Position numbers and translations under genes: made by a program. The notes below the pieces were generated by a model. It was given only the letters and a program-made list of their open reading frames with translations, did not search any database and was not told the DNA's origin. A DNA stretch of 5,119 nucleotides from Acidobacteriaceae bacterium (lineage in GTDB: Bacteria; Acidobacteriota; Terriglobia; Terriglobales; Acidobacteriaceae), in contig PLKR01000281.1 of assembly GCA_003140655.1 (NCBI GenBank), positions 3,297 to 8,415 on the forward strand, in the 5' to 3' direction. Of this stretch, positions 1-5,119 are shown piece by piece. Positions within the stretch are counted from its first letter, which is position 1, and the number at the start of each line of letters is the position of its first letter.

Positions 1-9
1 CCTGAAATA

Positions 10-15
10 AAGGAG
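10..15 (+). promoter_or_regulatory. Ribosome binding site that decides the start of the DGPF gene
   Basis: The sequence reads AAGGAG, a near-perfect Shine-Dalgarno core. Two in-frame ATG codons follow, at 18 and 24. The first is only 2 bases from the core, too close for normal initiation; the second is 8 bases away, which is ideal. The start at 24 is therefore preferred. Confidence 0.75.
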
Positions 16-23
16 ATATGACG

Positions 24-419
24 ATGCGATTCATGATGTTAGTCAAGCATGCCGAGAAGCAAGGGCCTCCACCCAAGGAGTTCATGGACGCTATGGCGAT
101 AATCCACGAAGAGGCGGTCAAAGCCGGCACGATTCGCGGGAATGGAGGACTCGCCCCCACTGCGCAGAGCACTAGCGTCCGGCTTTCCGGTGGGCGAATC
201 AAGGTAATCGACGGGCCCTTCACGGAGGCAAAAGAAGTAGTTGGCGGCTACGCCGAGTTCGAGTTGAAGTCGAAGGAGGAGGCGATCGAAGGGGCGGTGC
301 GCTTCATGGAACTTCACAAGAAACACTGGCCGGGATGGGAGGGCGAGACCGAGGTTCGGCAGATCTTCGGGCCGGAGGACTTCGCGCAACTCACAAATGA
401 GCGTTCGCGTATAGCGTAG
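24..419 (+). CDS. DGPF/YCII-domain protein (YciI-like family)
   Basis: A 131-residue protein of the YCII-related (DGPF) family, small proteins with a ferredoxin-like alpha/beta fold whose biochemical role is mostly unknown. The signature is visible: an N-terminal MRFMMLVKH strand, the D-G-P-F motif at residues 63-66 followed by TEAKEVVGGY, an AIE-type helix near residues 87-98, and the typical tail E-V-R-Q-I-F-G-P-E-D-F at about 110-120. The length is normal for the family. The ATG at 24 is chosen over the ATG at 18 because of its spacing from AAGGAG. The gene lies 57 bases upstream of an ECF sigma factor in the same direction; such pairs are conserved and the DGPF protein is believed to be part of that sigma factor's regulon. 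Only 9 bases precede the ribosome binding site, so its promoter is not in the window. Family members are often mis-annotated as dehydrogenases; nothing here supports an enzyme activity. Confidence 0.93.
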   Translation: MRFMMLVKHAEKQGPPPKEFMDAMAIIHEEAVKAGTIRGNGGLAPTAQSTSVRLSGGRIKVIDGPFTEAKEVVGGYAEFELKSKEEAIEGAVRFMELHKKHWPGWEGETEVRQIFGPEDFAQLTNERSRIA

Positions 420-476
420 CAGGGCGCTTCATCGAAAACCTCGGCTTGCGCTGCAGAATCGAAGATGGTGTGATGG

Positions 477-1769
477 GTGGCTGTGGCTACTGACAAAGAC
501 ACTTATCGCACCGTCGACGCCGTCTGGAGAATTGAATCACCCAGGCTCATTGCCAGCCTCACCCGAATAGTCCGCGACGTCGCCCTTGCCGAGGATCTCG
601 CACAAGACGCTCTGGTTGCCGCGCTTGAGCAGTGGCCGGAGTCAGGCATCCCGGACAACCCGGGAGCCTGGCTCATGGCTACCGCGAAGCATCGCGCGAT
701 TGACCACTTCCGCCGAAACACACGGCTCGACCGCAAGCACGAAGAGCTTGGCCGCGACCTTGCTGTGAAAGAGATGACCGTGCCCGATCTGGATTCTGCT
801 CTTGACGACGATATCGGCGACGACCTGCTGCGCCTCGTCTTCATGTCTTGTCATCCCCTGCTCTCAACCGAAGCTCAGGTGGCGCTGACGCTTCGCCTGC
901 TCGGAAGTCTGACGACCGAGGAGATCGCGCGTGCCTTTCTCGTTCCGGAGACAACAATAGCCCAGCGCATCGTCCGGGCAAAACGCGTCCTCGCCGAAAA
1001 GCGTGTACCCTTCGAGGTTCCCCGCGGAGCCGAGCTTGGCGCGCGCCTCTCATCGGTGCTCGGCGTCATCTACCTCATCTTCAATGAAGGCTATTCGGCA
1101 ACCGCCGGTGACGACTGGATGCGGCCGGCGCTCTGCGAGGATGCGCTGCGGCTCGGACGCATCCTGGCGGGTCTCGCACCCCACGAGGCAGAGGTCCACG
1201 GCCTGGTCGCACTCATGGAAATTCAGGCTTCGCGTTCCCGGGCGCGCACAGGGCCCTCGGGAGAGCCCATACTGCTTTTCGACCAAAACCGTGCACACTG
1301 GGACCAACTCCTCATCCGTCGTGGTCTCGCAGCGCTCACGCGTGTCGGGGAGCTGCGCGCCGCGCGGGGCCCCTACGTATTGCAGGCTGAAATCGCAGCC
1401 TGTCACGCGCGAGCGCGCACGCCGGAGGAAACCGACTGGCCTCGTATCGTGACCCTCTACGCGACCCTCGCGCAGGTGACGCCGTCTCCCGTCGTGGAGC
1501 TGAATCGTGCCGTGGCGGTCGCGATGGCGTTTGGTCCAGCCTCCGGGCTTGAGCTGGTCGATGCGCTGACAGCTGAACGCTCTCTTGAGAATTACCATCT
1601 GTTGCCTAGCGTGCGCGGCGACCTACTCCAAAAACTCGGCCGCGTTGACGAGGCCCGCGTGGAATTCGAGCGCGCGGCATCGCTCACCCGGAATGTCCGC
1701 GAGCGGAAACTACTCATTGATCGCGCCCAAGCGTGCGTGGCCGGGTCGGGACCCTCCCAGACATTGTGA
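477..1769 (+). CDS. ECF-type RNA polymerase sigma factor with DUF6596/TPR-like C-terminal extension (ECF42-like)
   Basis: A 430-residue sigma factor, more than twice the length of a minimal ECF sigma factor. Region 2 covers about residues 15-90, with EDLAQDALVAALEQWP (39-54) and the core-binding/promoter-melting segment NPGAWLMATAKHRAIDHFRR (61-80). Region 4 covers about 116-182, with a helix-turn-helix in LTTEEIARAFLVPETTIAQRIVRAKRVL. The C-terminal half begins with the family hallmark VLGVIYLIFNEGYSA (194-208), continues through ALCEDALRLGRILAGL, and ends in TPR-like helices (about 325-415, including GRVDEARVEFERA). In the ECF42 group this extension is reported to be needed for activity and replaces a separate anti-sigma factor. 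The start is GTG; the alternative is GTG at 483. An in-frame TGA at 471-473 blocks any longer start and no good Shine-Dalgarno is seen, so initiation may be weak or partly coupled to the upstream DGPF gene. It likely drives the DGPF gene, whose promoter lies outside the window. Family assignment is firm; the exact start is less so. Confidence 0.94.
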   Translation: MAVATDKDTYRTVDAVWRIESPRLIASLTRIVRDVALAEDLAQDALVAALEQWPESGIPDNPGAWLMATAKHRAIDHFRRNTRLDRKHEELGRDLAVKEMTVPDLDSALDDDIGDDLLRLVFMSCHPLLSTEAQVALTLRLLGSLTTEEIARAFLVPETTIAQRIVRAKRVLAEKRVPFEVPRGAELGARLSSVLGVIYLIFNEGYSATAGDDWMRPALCEDALRLGRILAGLAPHEAEVHGLVALMEIQASRSRARTGPSGEPILLFDQNRAHWDQLLIRRGLAALTRVGELRAARGPYVLQAEIAACHARARTPEETDWPRIVTLYATLAQVTPSPVVELNRAVAVAMAFGPASGLELVDALTAERSLENYHLLPSVRGDLLQKLGRVDEARVEFERAASLTRNVRERKLLIDRAQACVAGSGPSQTL

Positions 1770-2048
1770 CGAAAGCGGCGTGTCCTGGCCATTACGTGCC
1801 CCACCTCGCGGAACGACGTGCCGTCGAGACTCAAGAAAAACTAGTGCACTCCCGATTGGGCGATACTTTCCCAAAATGTCCCATCGTGTCGCAGGAAAAT
1901 GGAGTTTCCATCTGTGCGATCGTTTCCGAGTTGTACGTCGCGGGCAATCGCGGTCGCTATTCATATGCCGACTTCTCGTTAGTAATCCGTGATTGTCGGC
2001 AACTCGGAAGTAATCGAAAAGAAACTCCATACACCCGGAAAAAAGTCC
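1770..2048. other. Convergent intergenic region, no gene seen
   Basis: This is the gap between the sigma factor (reading right) and the winged-helix regulator (reading left). Open frames crossing it give no recognisable protein. I see no classical rho-independent terminator: no short GC-rich stem followed directly by a T run on either strand. On the - strand, the six-T run (complement of 2039-2044) just past the regulator's stop has no stem in front of it. The right half of the gap is occupied by the nested inverted repeat described separately. Confidence 0.7.
1899..2030. repeat. Nested imperfect inverted repeat (long hairpin or degraded palindromic element)
   Basis: Three pairs of complementary arms are nested in register. 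The outer pair is ATGGAGTTTC (1899-1908) with GAAACTCCAT (2021-2030), 10 of 10. The middle pair is TTCCGAGTTG (1924-1933) with CAACTCGGAA (2000-2009), 10 of 10. The inner pair is CAATCGCGG (1945-1953) with CCGTGATTG (1987-1995), nine pairs including one G-T. Between middle and outer arms, CGAT (1917-1920) pairs with ATCG (2013-2016). Further weak pairing continues into the loop (CTA 1957-1959 with TAG 1980-1982). Five of the off-pairs are G-U wobbles if the + strand is transcribed, against two for the - strand, which slightly favours a structure in RNA trailing the sigma factor gene. It could be a 3' untranslated structure, a bidirectional transcription barrier, or a decayed MITE-like element. 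No target-site duplication is obvious. Confidence 0.7.
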
Positions 2049-3857
2049 CTATAACAGTCCCAGATGGTCGGGGTATTTGGCCTGCAACGCGCTGATCAGA
2101 AGTTCGAACTCGGGAAGACTTCGCAAACTCGCGAGGCAGGGATCTTTCAGGAAGTAAGGCCAGCAAGCGAAGCCTGTGCTGACGCTCCGCTCCAGCCACT
2201 CAAAAGCAGTTTCGCGCCTTCCGGTGAGGGCGAGCGTGCAGGCGATCTGATAGTACGTATGGTGCGAGTGCCCGAAGGATTTGGGGCTCGAACAGGCTCT
2301 GGTCACACATTCGATAGCCGCATCTCGGTTCCCCACCAATGCGTGGAGCAGGCCTTGTAAGCTGATGATGAGCGGTTCATTCGGCACGAGCTGCAGCGCT
2401 TCCTCCATCAGTCGGTTCGCCTCTTTCCAGTCCCCGGTCATCATCGCAGGGTAGGGAGCAAAATAAAGCGCGTACTTGTTGCTGGGGCTCTCTGTCCGCC
2501 AGGCTTGAATCTGCTGACGCGCCAGGTCGTATTCCTGGCTCCAAACATAAACTTGTACGACGCTCGGGCTAACCGCCTTCCGGGGTTGAAAAGGCCGTCC
2601 CCTTTCAAACATCGCACGCGAGTGATCGAGCAGGCCGATATGTGCCAGGATGCTGCCCAAACGGTTGTAGGCATGAGGCAGATTGTTCTGCAGAGCCAGA
2701 GCCCGCTTGAGATCGGCAATCGCCTCCAGATGCTGGAAGTTTTTCGACGGTCCCCAGAGCAGAAACGCGCGCGCGACGTGGCCTTCGGGAAGACGCGCGT
2801 CAATTTCGAGCGCCCGCCGGCAGTGGAATTCGGCTTTCTCCAGCCACACGCTGGCCGGGTCGAATTCGAAATGACGGGTTGTGCATGCGAACGAGAGGGT
2901 CGCGTGAGCGAGGGCAAACATGGGATCGCGAGTCACCGCATTGGTGAGATGGTGGCTCGCTTGATCCATCATCGACGCGTCGCCAGACGCCGTGATCCGA
3001 TAGCCGCGCATGAATTCCGCGTAGGCCATCGGATCCCTGCTATAGCGGGGGCGCTGCTCGACGGTCGCCGGACTGTAGGGCCGGTTCAGCGCGTGGCTGA
3101 TCTGCTTCGCAATATCGCCTTCGAGACCCGCAAGGCGATCCATGTCGATGTCACACTTCTTCGTGAAGCTGGGACGCTGCAGGTAGGTGTCGAGCATCTC
3201 CAGGGAAAGACGCCACTGCCCTTTTGACAACTGCAAGGCGCCGTGTACAACAAATCGCACCCCTAGTCGAGAGGCGATTTCCGAAGTTGTTAATTCAAGA
3301 GGCAGGTTCAGGACAGCCGAAGTAGGCAGCACGTCCACGCCCGATAGATTGCCGAGGAGCGAGGCGAGCCCGTCCGCGAACCCGAGACCCAAGCCTTGGT
3401 CGTCCGCCGCTTTCTCCAGCAGCAACAGTGGCAACACAGCGATAGAAGATCTCTCACCCAAGTCGCTCCCATCTTTCCGGGCGTCAGTGCGCACAAAGTT
3501 TCGTCCAAGATCGGAGGGCGGATATTTCGCATCGATCACCCGAACCGGGCCGACGAAGCGATATCCTTTGCCGACTACGGTTTCAAGAAAGCGCGGCTTA
3601 TCGGCGTTGTCACCGAGCGCGGTGCGAAGCTTCCGCACAATGTTGTTGACGTTCTTCTCGGTATCGATAAACAGGTCGGAGCGCCACAGCTTCTTGACGA
3701 TGTCCTCCCGGTATACCATCTGCTCGCGGCGCTCAAGCAGAAAGATCAGCAAGTCCATGGGTTTCTTCTCGATCCTGATACGGCGTCCGGATCGCCGCAG
3801 TTCGTAGCGCCCCAAGTCGACTTCGACTTCGCCGGTGCTCTGCTTTGAATGCCCCAT
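2049..3857 (-). CDS. Winged-helix transcriptional regulator with TolB-like segment and TPR-like repeats
   Basis: A 602-residue protein from the ATG at 3857; a TTG at 3884 would add nine residues. Residues about 12-104 form an OmpR/PhoB-type (Trans_reg_C) winged-helix DNA-binding domain: VDLGRYELRRSGRRIRIEKK, the PMDLLIFLLE helix, the recognition-helix segment KNVNNIVRKLRTALGDN and the wing ending ETVVGKGYRFVG. Residues about 138-225 resemble the TolB-like segment seen in this class (SIAVLPLLLL, GLGFADGLASLLGNL, ASRLGVRFVVHGAL). The remaining ~330 residues are helical, TPR-like repeats, for example AHATLSFACTTRHFEFDPAS, HAYNRLGSILAHIGLLDHSR and the closing ACWPYFLKDPCLASLRSLPEF. There is no receiver domain and no hydrophobic membrane helix, so unlike CadC or ToxR it should be cytoplasmic. 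This architecture is common in Acidobacteriota; ligands are generally unknown. It is divergent from the cupin-methyltransferase pair and may regulate it. Upstream of the ATG only a weak AAGAG is seen. Confidence 0.9.
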   Translation of the reverse strand: MGHSKQSTGEVEVDLGRYELRRSGRRIRIEKKPMDLLIFLLERREQMVYREDIVKKLWRSDLFIDTEKNVNNIVRKLRTALGDNADKPRFLETVVGKGYRFVGPVRVIDAKYPPSDLGRNFVRTDARKDGSDLGERSSIAVLPLLLLEKAADDQGLGLGFADGLASLLGNLSGVDVLPTSAVLNLPLELTTSEIASRLGVRFVVHGALQLSKGQWRLSLEMLDTYLQRPSFTKKCDIDMDRLAGLEGDIAKQISHALNRPYSPATVEQRPRYSRDPMAYAEFMRGYRITASGDASMMDQASHHLTNAVTRDPMFALAHATLSFACTTRHFEFDPASVWLEKAEFHCRRALEIDARLPEGHVARAFLLWGPSKNFQHLEAIADLKRALALQNNLPHAYNRLGSILAHIGLLDHSRAMFERGRPFQPRKAVSPSVVQVYVWSQEYDLARQQIQAWRTESPSNKYALYFAPYPAMMTGDWKEANRLMEEALQLVPNEPLIISLQGLLHALVGNRDAAIECVTRACSSPKSFGHSHHTYYQIACTLALTGRRETAFEWLERSVSTGFACWPYFLKDPCLASLRSLPEFELLISALQAKYPDHLGLL

Positions 3858-3875
3858 GGAGAACTCTTGGCCAGC

Positions 3876-3904
3876 ATTATCCAATAAAACTCAATAACTT
3901 GCGA
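3876..3904 (-). promoter_or_regulatory. Possible promoter of the winged-helix regulator
   Basis: Read on the - strand, GATAAT (3881 to 3876) matches the -10 consensus in five of six bases. At a 17-base spacing the -35 position is TCGCAA (3904 to 3899), a poor match. A start site near 3869 would give a leader of about 12 bases before the ATG at 3857 and would place the alternative TTG start (3884) upstream of the transcript, which supports the ATG. This is inferred from consensus matching only. Confidence 0.3.
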
Positions 3905-3905
3905 C

Positions 3906-3922
3906 GATATAAGAAAAATATC
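3906..3922. repeat. Perfect palindrome GATAT-N7-ATATC, candidate operator
   Basis: A 17-base inverted repeat with five-base half-sites lies in the AT-rich part of the divergent intergenic region between the regulator and the cupin gene. Its centre (3914) is about 45 bases upstream of the possible regulator start site and about 57 bases upstream of the -10 of the candidate cupin promoter, positions compatible with a transcription-factor site. The half-sites are short and the region is AT-rich, so chance is possible. Confidence 0.35.
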
Positions 3923-3942
3923 CAAAGGCGATACCCGCTGCA

Positions 3943-3971
3943 TTGTGAAGCGCTCCACCCCACGAGATCAT
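3943..3971 (+). promoter_or_regulatory. Possible sigma-70-type promoter of the cupin-methyltransferase operon
   Basis: TTGTGA (3943-3948) and GATCAT (3966-3971) are separated by exactly 17 bases; each matches four of six consensus positions. A start near 3978 would leave a ~24-base leader carrying the strong ribosome binding site. The match is modest and other promoters in this divergent region cannot be excluded. Confidence 0.3.
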
Positions 3972-3988
3972 GCCCCATCAAGAATCTC

Positions 3989-3995
3989 GGAGGAG
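3989..3995 (+). promoter_or_regulatory. Ribosome binding site that decides the cupin start
   Basis: GGAGGAG lies 6 bases before the ATG at 4002. It fixes that ATG as the start rather than an in-frame ATG at 3945, which has no Shine-Dalgarno and would place 19 polar residues in front of an obvious signal peptide. Confidence 0.8.
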
Positions 3996-4001
3996 ACTCT
4001 C

Positions 4002-4490
4002 ATGAAAAGAAAGCTGTTCATCACCTTATCAATCGTCGCGATGTTGTGCATCGCAGGCCAGTTCTTCACCACTGCCGCACATTCCGGCGCTCATGACAAG
4101 AACGCATTCACCCCGGAAACAATTCCGTGGGGTCCGCCACCGCCTTTCGTTGCCCCGGGCGCGCAACTCGCCGTAATCGAAGGCAATCCTGCCGCTTCCG
4201 CCGGCGACTATACCGTCCGCCTGAAAATGCCAGACGGTTACCGGATTGCACCCCACTGGCATCCCCAGCGCGAAAACGTCACGGTCATCTCAGGGACGTT
4301 CAAGGTCGGTATGGGAGACACGTTCGACAAGGACAAGATGGGATCATTCCCCGCCGGCAGCTTCGCCTATCTCGATCCCGACATGCATCACTACGCGATG
4401 GCTTCCGGCGAAGTCATCGTGCAGGTCCACGGCAGCGCGCCCTTGCAGTTTAACTATGTCAATCCCGCAGACGACCCGAGCAAGAAGTAA
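4002..4490 (+). CDS. Exported cupin-domain protein
   Basis: A 162-residue protein. The N-terminus is a signal peptide: basic MKRK, a hydrophobic core of about residues 5-22, then TTAAHSGA with likely cleavage near residues 25-30. A cysteine at 16 sits inside the hydrophobic core without a proper lipobox, so a lipoprotein is unlikely. The mature part is one small beta-barrel cupin. Motif 1 matches the consensus exactly: G79, H85-W-H87, E91 and G98, the usual metal ligands being the two His and the Glu. Motif 2 is looser: FPAGSFAYLDPDMHHYA (116-132), with H129 or H130 as the fourth likely ligand. An intact site suggests a bound divalent metal, but the substrate cannot be told; related secreted cupins are mostly unassigned. 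The methyltransferase gene begins 34 bases downstream in the same direction, so the two probably share a transcript. Confidence 0.9.
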   Translation: MKRKLFITLSIVAMLCIAGQFFTTAAHSGAHDKNAFTPETIPWGPPPPFVAPGAQLAVIEGNPAASAGDYTVRLKMPDGYRIAPHWHPQRENVTVISGTFKVGMGDTFDKDKMGSFPAGSFAYLDPDMHHYAMASGEVIVQVHGSAPLQFNYVNPADDPSKK

Positions 4491-4514
4491 ATCCTTGGCT
4501 CTTTGAATCGATTT

Positions 4515-4520
4515 GGAGGA
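4515..4520 (+). promoter_or_regulatory. Ribosome binding site of the methyltransferase gene
   Basis: GGAGGA ends 4 bases before the ATG at 4525, a strong Shine-Dalgarno that fixes the start. It lies in the 34-base gap after the cupin stop, in which no terminator is visible, supporting co-transcription. Confidence 0.75.
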
Positions 4521-4524
4521 ACAC

Positions 4525-5119
4525 ATGACTGTGGATACGAAAAGGCTGGAGCAATTCTTAGGACAGTTTGTGAACGATCTGGGAGCCACCGTTCACGCCG
4601 GTATGGTCGTGATCGGAGACCGTCTTGGACTCTACAAGGCCCTCGCGGCCGGACCGCTCAGCGCTCCGGAACTGGCTGCCATAACCCGCACGGATGAGCG
4701 CTACGTGCGTGAGTGGCTGGCTTCTCAGGCGGCGGGCGGTTATATCACGTATAACCCACAAACCCACAAATTCGGAATGACCGAAGAGCAGGCGCTCACC
4801 CTGGCGAATGAAGATGGCCCGGCTTACTTGCCCGGAGCTTTTGAACTTGCGCTGGGATCGCTGGCCGCCGTCCCGCGCATCACAGAGGCATTCCGATCGG
4901 GCGCCGGGATGGGCTGGGGCGAGCACGAGGACCGGGTGTTTCACGGATGTGAGAAGTTCTTCCGTCCGGGCTACGCCGCGAATCTGGTCAGCTCCTGGAT
5001 TCCTGCTCTCGATGGGGTCCAGGACAAACTCGCGCGCGGAGCGAAGGTCGCCGACGTCGGCTGCGGGAAAGGCTCTTCCACCATCCTGATGGCGAAAGCC
5101 TTCCCCAAGTCCCACATCT
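4525..5119 (+). CDS. SAM-dependent class I methyltransferase with N-terminal winged helix, partial (3' end beyond window)
   Basis: The frame is open from the ATG at 4525 to the window edge, giving 198 residues of a protein whose family is usually about 350 long. Residues about 20-92 form the winged-helix dimerisation domain typical of Rv2258c-like methyltransferases: ATVHAGMVVIGDRLGLYKAL, PLSAPELAAITRTDERYVRE-W-L and the wing GGYITYNPQTHKFGMTEE. A linker follows with an FFRPGY-type segment (145-150) and SSWIPALDGV. The Rossmann domain starts with SAM-binding motif I, KVADVGCGKGSST (174-186). The rest of the SAM pocket and any substrate-binding part lie outside the window. The substrate is unknown. 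It is downstream of, and probably co-transcribed with, the exported cupin, although the methyltransferase itself has no signal peptide and should be cytoplasmic. Confidence 0.9.
   Translation, partial: MTVDTKRLEQFLGQFVNDLGATVHAGMVVIGDRLGLYKALAAGPLSAPELAAITRTDERYVREWLASQAAGGYITYNPQTHKFGMTEEQALTLANEDGPAYLPGAFELALGSLAAVPRITEAFRSGAGMGWGEHEDRVFHGCEKFFRPGYAANLVSSWIPALDGVQDKLARGAKVADVGCGKGSSTILMAKAFPKSHI

Noticed and set aside
1050..1598. Long open frame on the - strand (182 codons) inside the sigma factor gene
   Set aside because: It lies antisense to a clearly recognisable sigma factor, shows no known family features, and is expected from high GC third-position bias.
1851..1875. Short hairpins CCC-GATT-GGG and TTGGG...CCCAA downstream of the sigma factor, as a terminator
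   Set aside because: The stems are only 3-5 pairs and are not followed by a T run, so they do not meet the terminator pattern.
2044..2061. Direct repeat AGTCCC-N6-AGTCCC at the regulator's stop codon
   Set aside because: Six-base units partly inside coding sequence are too short to support a functional call.
1733..2095. 120-codon + strand frame spanning the convergent gap
   Set aside because: It overlaps the ends of both flanking genes, resembles no family I know, and crosses the inverted-repeat arms; I treat the gap as non-coding.
2505..3227. Long open frame on the + strand (240 codons) inside the winged-helix regulator
   Set aside because: The - strand protein has strong domain evidence; the + strand product has no recognisable motif and no ribosome binding site I could credit.
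3882..3884. TTG as start codon of the winged-helix regulator
   Set aside because: It has no Shine-Dalgarno, adds nine residues outside the domain, and lies upstream of the likely transcription start; the ATG at 3857 is preferred, though not proven.
4558..5115. 185-codon open frame on the - strand opposite the methyltransferase
   Set aside because: The + strand frame has a strong ribosome binding site, a winged-helix domain and SAM motif I; the antisense frame is a composition artefact.

Overview
This is a GC-rich bacterial chromosomal segment with five genes, and the last one runs off the right edge. The gene types suggest a soil or environmental bacterium, most plausibly Acidobacteriota or a related GC-rich group: an ECF sigma factor with a TPR-like tail next to a DGPF/YCII protein, a large winged-helix/TolB-like/TPR regulator, and a secreted cupin. 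That placement is inferred from gene content only; no rRNA or marker gene is present.

Left block (about 10-1769, + strand): a small DGPF/YCII-domain protein is followed 57 bases later by an ECF sigma factor of the long type (ECF42-like: sigma regions 2 and 4, then a DUF6596/TPR-like C-terminal half). DGPF gene plus ECF42 sigma factor is a recognised conserved pair, in which the sigma factor is thought to control the DGPF gene(s). No anti-sigma factor gene is visible.

Middle: the 279-base gap 1770-2048 lies between converging genes. It holds no convincing gene, but it contains a nested, collinear set of inverted repeats (1899-2030) that would fold into one long imperfect hairpin. This is the least explained structure in the window.

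Right block: a ~602-residue cytoplasmic regulator on the - strand (winged-helix DNA-binding domain, TolB-like segment, TPR-like repeats) faces away from a + strand pair made of an exported cupin and a winged-helix/Rossmann SAM-dependent methyltransferase (34-base gap, each with a strong ribosome binding site). The shared divergent intergenic region is unusually AT-rich for this window and carries a perfect GATAT-N7-ATATC palindrome. A simple reading is that the regulator controls itself and/or the cupin-methyltransferase operon, but nothing in the sequence proves this. I see no mobile-element gene, CRISPR array, tRNA or rRNA. The individual genes belong to known families; I find no clear case for an entirely new system.
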